Source of the DNA: JAJRRH01 sp047638815
GTDB lineage: Bacteria > Bacteroidota > Bacteroidia > Flavobacteriales_D > JABDKJ01
DNA length: 30,500 bases
Direction: 5' to 3'
Assembly (NCBI GenBank): GCA_047638815.1
Contig: JBLIMR010000031.1
Span: forward strand, 1-30,500
Part shown: positions 24,107-30,500 of the stretch, piece by piece
Position numbering within the stretch: the first letter of the stretch is position 1
Layout of the letters: every line of letters starts with the position of its first letter
Position numbers and translations under genes: made by a program
Notes under the pieces: generated by a model
Database searches by the model: none
Told to the model about the DNA's origin: nothing
The model's input: only the letters and a program-made list of their open reading frames with translations

Positions 24107-24799
24107 ATGAGTGAAACAGCAGTAGTAGAAGTAAAGAAAAAGCCAGAAGCTTTATTCTCCAAGAAGAATAAGAAGCTTATCACGGATCCATTGAATGATA
24201 ACAACCCGATAACCATTCAGGTTTTAGGGATTTGTTCAGCTTTAGCAATTACCGTGCAGGTTGAGCAGGCACTCATCATGAGTATTTCAGTATTCGCGGT
24301 TTTGATTTTGGGAAACCTTATCATCTCTTCGATTCGAAAGCTTGTTCCAAGTAGAATTAGAATTATTGTTCAATTGGTAATCGTTGCTTTCTTGGTAACA
24401 TTGGTTGATTTGACCCTTAAAGCATTTGTGCCTGACGTGAGTGAAAAATTATCCGTATTCGTTGGATTGATCATTACCAACTGTATTATCATGGGTCGTT
24501 TGGAAGCCTTTGCCATGGCAAACAAGCCTTGGCCTTCTATCCTTGATGGTTTTGGAAATGGACTTGGTTATGCTTGGATTTTAATAGTTGTGGCGCTTGT
24601 GAGAGAGGTGTTTGGGTCTGGTAAATTCATGGGAATGGAGCTTTTTGGAACGGCAACATCTGGTGCTGAAACAGGAATGTATGCCATGGGATACATGAAT
24701 AACAATATGATGATTTTACCTCCGATGGCATTGATTACCGTTGGAGTCATCATATGGATTCAGAGATCGAAAAATAGAAAACTTATAGAAACGCACTAA
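24107..24799 (+). CDS. nqrD: Na+-translocating NADH:quinone reductase subunit D
   Basis: 230 residues, six membrane helices, with a polar N-terminal extension of about 20 residues compared with the usual length of about 210. Cys43 (LGICSAL) and Cys126 (TNCIIMGR) correspond to the cysteines that with NqrE hold the membrane-buried iron-sulfur centre. FGNGLGYAWILIVVALVREV is typical for NqrD/RnfE. Eleven bases to nqrE. Confidence 0.96.
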   Translation: MSETAVVEVKKKPEALFSKKNKKLITDPLNDNNPITIQVLGICSALAITVQVEQALIMSISVFAVLILGNLIISSIRKLVPSRIRIIVQLVIVAFLVTLVDLTLKAFVPDVSEKLSVFVGLIITNCIIMGRLEAFAMANKPWPSILDGFGNGLGYAWILIVVALVREVFGSGKFMGMELFGTATSGAETGMYAMGYMNNNMMILPPMALITVGVIIWIQRSKNRKLIETH

Positions 24800-24810
24800 G
24801 CAGAGTAGAC

Positions 24811-25428
24811 ATGTTAGAAGCAGTAAATATATTTTTTAAAGGCGTGTTCATTGAGAATATGATTTTCGCATATTTCTTAGGGATGTGTTCATATTTGGCC
24901 GTATCTAAAACGGTAAAAACAGCTTTCGGATTGGGAATGGCCGTGATATTCGTTTTGGGAATCACCGTGCCTATTAACTACTTATTGGAAAACTATCTTT
25001 TGAAAGAAGGGGCACTTACGTGGTTGGATCCTTCTTTCGCTGAGATAGATCTTAGTTTCCTAAGTTTCATCCTCTTCATTGCAGTTATTGCATCCATGGT
25101 ACAGTTGGTCGAAATGATAGTGGAGAAATTCTCTCCGGCATTATACGGATCACTGGGAATCTTTTTGCCATTGATAGCCGTAAACTGTTCCATCCTTGGA
25201 GGAGCATTATTCATGCAAGAAAGACAATACTCAACGATTGGTCACGCCACAGCTTTTGGACTTGGTTCAGGTCTGGGATGGTTATTGGCCATTGTTGCCC
25301 TTGCAGCGATTAGAGAGAAATTGAGATATTCCAATGTGCCTGCTCCATTGAGAGGACTGGGAATTACGTTCATCGTTACAGGACTTATGGGCATTGCCTT
25401 TATGTCTTTTATGGGAATAGAATTATAA
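24811..25428 (+). CDS. nqrE: Na+-translocating NADH:quinone reductase subunit E
   Basis: 205 residues, six membrane helices, normal length. Cys26 (FLGMCSYLAVS) and Cys126 (AVNCSILGGALF) are the partner cysteines of the intramembrane iron-sulfur centre shared with NqrD. The segment LGSGLGWLLAIVALAAIREK near the C-terminus is the family's inverted-repeat counterpart of that in NqrD. 22 bases before nqrF. Confidence 0.97.
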   Translation: MLEAVNIFFKGVFIENMIFAYFLGMCSYLAVSKTVKTAFGLGMAVIFVLGITVPINYLLENYLLKEGALTWLDPSFAEIDLSFLSFILFIAVIASMVQLVEMIVEKFSPALYGSLGIFLPLIAVNCSILGGALFMQERQYSTIGHATAFGLGSGLGWLLAIVALAAIREKLRYSNVPAPLRGLGITFIVTGLMGIAFMSFMGIEL

Positions 25429-25450
25429 AAAATTAAAATCACTTTATATT

Positions 25451-26746
25451 ATGGGAACTACTATCATTAGTGCCATTGCCGTCTTTTTAGTCATTGTTTT
25501 GTTGCTTGTAAGTCTATTGCTTTTCGCAAAGAATAAACTATCTCCCTCTGGAACAATTAAGATTCTTGTGAATGGTGAAAAGACCTTAGAGGTAAACGGT
25601 GGAGATACATTGCTATCTACTCTGTCCAACAATGGAATTTTCCTTCCATCTGCCTGTGGTGGTGGTGGAACTTGTATCCAATGTGAATGCCAAGTGAGTA
25701 GTGGAGGTGGATCAATTTTACCAACAGAAGCACCTCACTTTACTAGAAAACAAATTGCCACCAACCATAGATTGAGTTGTCAGGTGAAGGTGAAAGAAGA
25801 TATGGAAATTCAAATTCCAGAAGAAATCTTCGGAATTAAGAAGTGGCAAGCGAAAGTAGTTTCTAATTATAATGTAGCTTCATTCATTAAGGAATTCATT
25901 GTTGAGATTCCAGAGGAGATGGGTTACAAGGCTGGTGGTTATATCCAGATTGAAATTCCAGATGTGGTGACCAAGTTTGAGGATATGGATATCACTGCAC
26001 ACCCTGAGGATCACCCAGGTGAGCCAGATAAATTTAAAGCAGAGTGGGACAAGTTCGGACTATGGCCTTTGGTTATGAAAAATAACGAAGAGGTAGTAAG
26101 AGCATATTCTATGGCCAGTTACCCAGCAGAAGGAAGACGTATCATGTTAAACGTACGTATTGCTACGCCACCTTGGGACAGAGCTAAGAACCAATGGATG
26201 GACGTTAACCCAGGGGTTGCTTCATCATATATCTTCAATCAGAAACCTGGAGACATGGTAACCATATCAGGTCCTTATGGTGAGTTTTTCATTAAGGAGA
26301 ACGAAAGTGAAATGTTGTACATAGGTGGTGGTGCTGGTATGGCCCCAATGAGATCTCATCTTTATGAGTTGTTCAAGACCTTGAAAACAGGTAGAAAGGT
26401 GACGTATTGGTATGGAGGTCGTTCTAGAAGAGAGTTATTCTACTTGGAGCATTTCAGATCTTTGGAAAGAGACTTTCCAAATTTCAAATTCTATCTCGTA
26501 CTTTCTGAGCCTATGCCAGAAGACAATTGGGTACCAAAGAAAGATATGCAAGACGATGCAGGAGACGGTTTCTTAGGTTTCGTTCACCAAGCTGTGATCG
26601 ATCAATACCTAAGCAAGCACGACTCACCAGAAGACATTGAATTCTACTTCTGTGGACCACCATTGATGAACCAAGCTGTCCTCAAAATGTGTGACGATTG
26701 GGGTGTGCCTGATGAGAATGTAGCATTCGATGACTTTGGTGGGTAA
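25451..26746 (+). CDS. nqrF: Na+-translocating NADH:quinone reductase subunit F
   Basis: 431 residues. NADH entry subunit: one N-terminal helix (4-26), a [2Fe-2S] ferredoxin domain with Cys69, Cys75, Cys78 and Cys110 (SACGGGGTCIQCECQV), an FAD domain (RAYSMASYPAEG about residue 217) and a NADH-binding domain (YIGGGAGMAPMRSHL about 290; YFCGPPLMNQAV about 398). The C-terminus NVAFDDFGG is typical. Last gene of the operon; a strong terminator follows. Confidence 0.97.
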   Translation: MGTTIISAIAVFLVIVLLLVSLLLFAKNKLSPSGTIKILVNGEKTLEVNGGDTLLSTLSNNGIFLPSACGGGGTCIQCECQVSSGGGSILPTEAPHFTRKQIATNHRLSCQVKVKEDMEIQIPEEIFGIKKWQAKVVSNYNVASFIKEFIVEIPEEMGYKAGGYIQIEIPDVVTKFEDMDITAHPEDHPGEPDKFKAEWDKFGLWPLVMKNNEEVVRAYSMASYPAEGRRIMLNVRIATPPWDRAKNQWMDVNPGVASSYIFNQKPGDMVTISGPYGEFFIKENESEMLYIGGGAGMAPMRSHLYELFKTLKTGRKVTYWYGGRSRRELFYLEHFRSLERDFPNFKFYLVLSEPMPEDNWVPKKDMQDDAGDGFLGFVHQAVIDQYLSKHDSPEDIEFYFCGPPLMNQAVLKMCDDWGVPDENVAFDDFGG

Positions 26747-26767
26747 TCAACATCACAAAAAAAACTT

Positions 26768-26804
26768 AAAGCCTGTTTCATTTATTTGGAGCAGGCTTTT
26801 TTTT
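26768..26804 (+). terminator. Terminator of the nqr operon
   Basis: AAAGCCTG (26768-26775) pairs with CAGGCTTT (26792-26799), followed by a run of T to 26804. A diverged copy of this element occurs at 29017-29048. Confidence 0.85.
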
Positions 26805-26914
26805 GTTTGAAACTCGGAAGGTGAATAAATGAGCCTACGTATATCAAAGGATGAATTCAAAAGATCCCGATTGTAAATGATACTAATTTAGTAACGGGCA
26901 ATTACAACGGTCAA

Positions 26915-26922
26915 TATTTTTG
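26915..26922 (+). promoter_or_regulatory. Candidate -7 box of the heme peroxidase gene
   Basis: TATTTTTG matches TAnnTTTG, 25 bases before the ATG at 26948. I see no good TTG at the -33 position. Confidence 0.4.
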
Positions 26923-26947
26923 GGTAAATTCGTCAGTAAATTGACTA

Positions 26948-28957
26948 ATGATGCAAAACACAACTTACTTAGGATTATTGAAATTGGCGTTGCTCTCATT
27001 TTCGTTGATAATATTTTCCGATCAATTACATTCTCAATCGATAAACGGGCCAGGTGGAGATAAGCGATCAATACTTGCTGATGGTCAAAATTGTGACCAC
27101 CAACCACGAGCAATGCTGGATACCTTGAACTGTCAAGATTTTCCGTTTAGAACTTTTGACGGAACATGTAACAATATTTCGGAAGGTGAAAGAATGGTGT
27201 GGGGTTCATCTGATGTTCGATTCAAGAGACATATACCTGCCGAGTTTGGCTCTACTGATACTTTACATGCAATGGGAGGGGAAAACAGAATGTCAGCAAG
27301 AGATGTGTCAAATAGAGTAATCGAACAACCTGAAATTATATTTAATGAATTTAATCTGAGTGCCATGGTATATACTTGGGGACAATTTCTGGATCATGAT
27401 ATTACTTTAACACCCGAATCGGGTTTAGAATCAGAACCTATTATTCTGCCATTAGACGAGCCTTTGTTCACTGTTGACATTCCCTTCCATCGATCGGAGT
27501 ATTATTTTGAGCCAATTGATCAGTTGCCACGCGAGCAATTTAATATTATAACCGCATGGGTAGATGGCTCACAAGTTTATGGGATTACTCCTGAAAGAGT
27601 GGCTTGGCTCCGATCCAATGCAGAAGGTAAATTAAAGGTTTCTGCAGGTGATCTACTACCATTTAATACAACAGATGGAGAATGGGATTCCGCTATTGAT
27701 CCACTCGCTCCATCAACTGCTGGATCTGGACCAGATGTTAAAATGTGGGTAGCAGGTGATGTTAGGGCTGGTGAACAATCAGGATTGACTGCGCTACATA
27801 CGTTATTCGTTCGAGAACACAATCGAATTTGTGATGAATTGATATTAGAGGGGATGACTGATGATGAGGAAATATACCTCAACGCGCGAAAGAAGGTAAT
27901 TGCCATTTTACAAAAAATCACATTCAAGGAGTTTATGCCTTCATTGGGATTAGACATTGGAATATACAATGGATATGATGAAGAAATTCAGCCAGACATA
28001 ACGAATGTCTTCGCAGCTGCGGCCTATCGGATTGGGCACACCATGGTAGTCGATAGCTTAAGATTATTGGATAATGAATGTAATCCTATTGGAGATAGCA
28101 GTTTATCTTTAATGGAAGCTTATTTCAATCCTGATGTTATTATGGATTATGATATTGATCCTTTTTTGAAAGGACTTTCCGTGCAGCTACAATGTGATGT
28201 TGACCCATACATTGTTGATGAGCTAAGAGATTTTTTATTTACACCTTCCACGACTCCTTTGGTGGCAGGAATTGATTTGGCGTCACTTAATATTCAAAGA
28301 GGTCGTGACCACGGAATTCCCGATTACAATACAGTTCGAGAATATTATATTGGAAGCACCGCTACTTCTTATGACGATGTTTCGTCTGATCCAATGATTG
28401 CTGCTAATCTAGAGTCAGCTTATTCAGATATAAATGATATGGATGCATGGGTAGCGCTGCTTTGTGAAGATAAGGTGATTGGAACATCATTTGGAATGAC
28501 AATGCATGAAATATTAGGCGATCAATTTCAGCGATTGCGAGATGGTGATCGATATTACTATGAAAATCTAGGTCAGTTGACCGATGACGAACTGACAGAA
28601 GTAAATAACACTACTTTGGCTGATGTTATCATGAGAAATACCGCACTAACAGGAATGATGGACAATGTTATGTTTGCAGAAGATTGTATGACAACCGGGG
28701 TTTCTAATGTAACACCTGTAGCACATCAAATTACTATTGCGCCAAATCCAAGTCAAGGTGTTTTTAATATTGGCTTCCCAGAACGACAGTTGAATGTTCA
28801 TTCTATCTCGGTATACAATAGTATTGGTGAAAGAGTATTTGCCAGTACTGCGTTAATTAACAAAATTGATTTATCACGGTTTACAACTGGGATTTATTTT
28901 ATCCATTTTAAGACCAGTGAGGGAATGTTGATCAAGAAAATAAGTGTGGTGAAATAA
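26948..28957 (+). CDS. Secreted animal-type heme peroxidase with T9SS sorting domain
   Basis: 669 residues; start at the first of two adjacent ATGs. Signal peptide to about residue 29 (DQLHSQS). The peroxidase domain (about 45-575) belongs to the peroxinectin/myeloperoxidase superfamily: distal WGQFLDHDITLTP with His150, catalytic Arg289 in HTLFVREHNR, proximal His364 in AYRIGHTMV, and LNIQRGRDHGIPDYN near 450. Asp149 precedes the distal His, the position used for a heme ester link in animal enzymes. The C-terminus (598-669) is a T9SS type A domain (IAPNPSQGVFNIGF ... GIYFIHFKT). Such enzymes oxidise halides or phenolic substrates with peroxide; the natural substrate is unknown. Single gene between two terminators. 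Confidence 0.92.
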   Translation: MMQNTTYLGLLKLALLSFSLIIFSDQLHSQSINGPGGDKRSILADGQNCDHQPRAMLDTLNCQDFPFRTFDGTCNNISEGERMVWGSSDVRFKRHIPAEFGSTDTLHAMGGENRMSARDVSNRVIEQPEIIFNEFNLSAMVYTWGQFLDHDITLTPESGLESEPIILPLDEPLFTVDIPFHRSEYYFEPIDQLPREQFNIITAWVDGSQVYGITPERVAWLRSNAEGKLKVSAGDLLPFNTTDGEWDSAIDPLAPSTAGSGPDVKMWVAGDVRAGEQSGLTALHTLFVREHNRICDELILEGMTDDEEIYLNARKKVIAILQKITFKEFMPSLGLDIGIYNGYDEEIQPDITNVFAAAAYRIGHTMVVDSLRLLDNECNPIGDSSLSLMEAYFNPDVIMDYDIDPFLKGLSVQLQCDVDPYIVDELRDFLFTPSTTPLVAGIDLASLNIQRGRDHGIPDYNTVREYYIGSTATSYDDVSSDPMIAANLESAYSDINDMDAWVALLCEDKVIGTSFGMTMHEILGDQFQRLRDGDRYYYENLGQLTDDELTEVNNTTLADVIMRNTALTGMMDNVMFAEDCMTTGVSNVTPVAHQITIAPNPSQGVFNIGFPERQLNVHSISVYNSIGERVFASTALINKIDLSRFTTGIYFIHFKTSEGMLIKKISVVK

Positions 28958-29315
28958 AAATCAATTGTAAGGAAAGTAGCATTTGCTGATTAAGACCTTC
29001 TCAATAAATTATTCAAGACCTATTTCATTTGTTGGAGCAGGCTTTTTTAGTTCCTATGGAATTTGGTGAATAGTGAAGGGAATGTTCCCATTGCTTCGAC
29101 TGAGCTCAGCACATCGCTTGAGAACGGATTAAGGGGTGTGTTGCAAAATACTTGATGCTACATTTTGAAAACGCTCGGAGTTCTTCAAAAAGCACTTAAA
29201 CAAGCGCCAGAAAAAGTTGGGTAAAATTGATCTATAGAAATTATTATTATCCCTCCCTTTCAATTGAGGTTAGGTGGATTCAGAGAAACATAGGTGAAAC
29301 CTAGGGTTCCTCTAT
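28958..29315. other. Intergenic region, about 360 bp
   Basis: No gene seen. It contains the diverged terminator copy at 29017-29048. The stretch 29094-29125 (GCTTCGACTGAGCTCAGCAC and on) contains the palindrome CTGAGCTCAG and resembles the dispersed intergenic elements I know from Bacteroidota genomes, which cannot be proven from one copy. Confidence 0.45.
29017..29048 (+). terminator. Diverged, weakened copy of the nqr terminator
   Basis: The right part (GGAGCAGGCTTTTTT) and the loop region (TTTCATTT) match 26771-26803 almost base for base, but the left arm reads GACCTA instead of GCCTGT, leaving only a few pairs. It stands where the peroxidase terminator is expected. Confidence 0.5.
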
Positions 29316-29355
29316 AAAAAAAGCCTCATTCAATTTATTGAATGAGGCTTTTTTT
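29316..29355. terminator. Strong bidirectional terminator next to the tRNA fragment
   Basis: A perfect 18-bp stem (29316-29333 with 29338-29355; core AAAGCCTCATTCAA) with loop TTTA, an A-run on the left and a T-run on the right, so it works on both strands. On the minus strand it directly follows the tRNA-Asp 3' end and was probably its terminator. Confidence 0.85.
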
Positions 29356-29357
29356 GT

Positions 29358-29409
29358 TGGAGGTCTGGACGAGACTCGAACTCGCGACCCCCTGCGTGAC
29401 AGGCAGGTG
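29358..29409 (-). tRNA. tRNA-Asp(GTC), 3' half only; likely attachment site
   Basis: On the minus strand the sequence shows a complete anticodon arm (29391-29407; stem CCTGC/GCAGG, loop CTGTCAC with anticodon GTC at 29398-29400), a five-base variable loop, a T-arm with TTCGAGT loop (29369-29385), the 3' acceptor strand CCAGACC and an encoded CCA (29358-29360). The D-arm and the 5' acceptor strand are absent: the sequence beyond 29409 does not fold or match. A 3' tRNA fragment beside an integrase gene is the classical footprint of an integrative element that used the tRNA 3' end as its target; the intact tRNA would be at the other end of the element. Confidence 0.8.
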
Positions 29410-29478
29410 TTTGTTGTGTTCACTCGAATTTATGCAAAACTAAATAGCTAATAATCAGTAATATAATTTATATGGATT

Positions 29479-29528
29479 CATTTGCGTTCATATAAATTCG
29501 TATATCTTTCGCAAATGGTTCGCAAATG
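29479..29528. repeat. Short repeats between the att-like site and the integrase
   Basis: TTCGCAAATG occurs at 29508-29517 and 29519-29528, exactly 11 bases (about one helical turn) apart; an inverted CATTTGCG lies at 29479-29486. Position and spacing fit integrase arm-type sites or an autoregulatory operator (inference). Confidence 0.5.
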
Positions 29529-29558
29529 AATTACGCATAATGAATAGAGAAATTTCAA

Positions 29559-30275
29559 ATGAAAACAAGTTTAACTGTTCGTCTTGATAAAAGACGTAAA
29601 AAGAATGGAGGAGAATATCCGCTAGTATTAGCAATCGGTCATAAACGAAGTGGCACTAGCATCGCGCTTGGTTATGATATCCCAGAAAAGGATTGTGATA
29701 GTAAAAAGAGAGAAGTAAAAACTTCCTATAAAGGCACTAATTCTGTTGTCGCTCTCAATAATTTGTTGATTTCAAAAAGGGCCATTGATAAGGAATCCAT
29801 AATGAGAATTATCAATTTGGAATTAGACCCAGATTCAAAGCTGAATTTAAATCAAGATATATTTACCGCTTCATTTTGTATGATGGGAATGAACTATGCT
29901 GATCTGTGCTTATTGAAAGTGAAAGATATAGTAGGCGGTATAATAAAATATCAACGAGAAAAAACCGATCAAGAGTTTAATGTTAAAGTTAATGGCAGGC
30001 TGCAAATCATTCTTAATAAATACATCAAAGGCAAAGGGCGAAATGATTACATTTTTCCTATCGTAAAACGGACTTCACCGGTTGATATTTATAAGGATAT
30101 AGAGTGGGCTAGAGGTAGACAAAATAAACGATTAAAGGAACTAGCCAAACTTGCCAAAGTTGACGAAAACTCAACCACATATGTCGCCAGATATTCATTC
30201 GCGACCATTGCTAAAAACCAAGGAATCCCTAGAGCGGCCCTTCCAATTATTGTTTTAACATCCACAACTGTTTGA
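29559..30275 (+). pseudogene. Decayed tyrosine recombinase (integrase), Bacteroidota type
   Basis: 238 codons against about 400 for the family. Residues 1-75 are the arm-binding domain (LTVRLDKRRKKNGGEYPLVL ... GTSIALGYDIPEKDCDSKK). The SAM-like core-binding domain of roughly 100 residues is missing: the arm domain passes within about 15 residues into the catalytic domain (IINLELDP, then FCMMGMNYADLCLLKVKDI and IIKYQREKT). The box TTYVARYSFATIAKNQGIP still holds the second catalytic Arg, with Tyr where His is usual. The GH box and the nucleophilic Tyr are absent; the frame runs into an unrelated tail and stops. The missing first Arg is not a sign of decay, since IntDOT-type enzymes also lack it. 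Almost certainly inactive. It sits 150 bases from the tRNA-Asp fragment. Confidence 0.85.
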
Positions 30276-30500
30276 AAGATGGTTCCTATGGTGTGAGAAC
30301 AAATCCCGTTGATAATATTCGTGCGATTTAAATAGATAACATTAAAGTCCTCTCGAAGTTCAATAATATTTTCATGATCTTTTAACATGGGGTATTTTTT
30401 TGAATTAAACATGCCAGGTCGCCAAGAATAAAAAATAAAATCCGCATCGTTATTTCGAAGGGGACAGTTGTCATTGAAGATAATAGCTTCTATCAAAAGC
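30089..30500 (-). CDS. Partial ORF with sulfotransferase-like segment, 5' end outside the window
   Basis: The minus-strand frame is open from the window edge. Its first 85 codons look like real protein: CPLRNNDADFIFYSWRPG, then LREDFNVIYLNRTNIINGI followed by CSHTIGTIF. The pattern [IV]IYL.R.N.[IL]......S resembles the R.N..S region of sulfotransferases of the Stf0/LPS type; the P-loop end would be outside the window, so this is weak. Below about 30260 the frame overlaps the integrase remnant on the other strand and looks like its shadow, so the true 3' end is probably lost. The first codon in the window that could start is TTG; the frame continues upstream. Confidence 0.4.
   Translation of the reverse strand, partial: LLIEAIIFNDNCPLRNNDADFIFYSWRPGMFNSKKYPMLKDHENIIELREDFNVIYLNRTNIINGICSHTIGTIFQTVVDVKTIIGRAALGIPWFLAMVANEYLATYVVEFSSTLASLASSFNRLFCLPLAHSISL

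Noticed and set aside
29358..29440. Intact tRNA gene
   Set aside because: D-arm and 5' acceptor strand cannot be found beyond 29409.
29870..29920. Loss of the first catalytic Arg as proof that the integrase is dead
   Set aside because: IntDOT-type recombinases of Bacteroidota naturally lack this Arg. The call of decay rests on the missing core-binding domain and missing GH/Tyr boxes.

Overview
The window comes from a member of the Bacteroidota, most likely a marine Flavobacteriales relative (low GC, roughly 37-38%). The reasons are: several secreted proteins ending in type IX secretion (T9SS) type A sorting domains, a T9SS plug-protein gene, TAnnTTTG-type promoter -7 boxes, cysteine-rich GC(M/T)D..ACNY..DDGSC repeats typical of marine Bacteroidota exoproteins, and a complete Na+-NQR operon. 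No genus can be named from the sequence alone.

Layout. (1) 1-235: the last codons of an upstream protein with a T9SS-like tail, a terminator, then an orphan second T9SS-tail remnant. (2) 377-2678: a tight two-gene operon of a stand-alone NqrB/RnfD-like membrane protein and a secreted, C-terminally anchored DUF2330 protein. This is the least explained functional unit here. (3) 2746-6121, minus strand: an envelope operon surE - small membrane protein - lpxB - spoIID-like. (4) 6292-7167: a periplasmic TPR protein. (5) 7586-18876: a block of large secreted proteins: a miniature protein that looks like an internally deleted relative of a larger neighbour; a 1352-residue FG-GAP/vanadium-haloperoxidase chimera with a dockerin-like end; a 1224-residue modular adhesin-like T9SS substrate; and a T9SS substrate broken by a single-base frameshift. 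(6) 19248-20612, minus: the DUF5103 T9SS plug protein, a piece of the machinery that exports such substrates. (7) 20743-26746: nqrABCDEF behind a clear Bacteroidota promoter. (8) 26948-28957: a secreted animal-type heme peroxidase with a T9SS tail, so the window holds two unrelated secreted peroxidase/haloperoxidase enzymes. (9) 29316-30500: a scar of an integrative element: 3' half of tRNA-Asp, repeats next to it, a tyrosine recombinase lacking its core-binding region and catalytic C-terminus, and a sulfotransferase-like fragment running off the window on the opposite strand.

How it fits together. The secreted proteins would cross the inner membrane by Sec and most would leave through T9SS, to which the plug protein contributes. 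NQR supplies a sodium gradient. The RnfD-like/DUF2330 pair is a possible small envelope redox or transport unit, inferred only from family membership. Signs of gene turnover are frequent: an orphan CTD remnant, a truncated paralogue, a frameshift, an open gene-like remnant at 12.5 kb, an orphan terminator at 17.2 kb and the decayed integration site.
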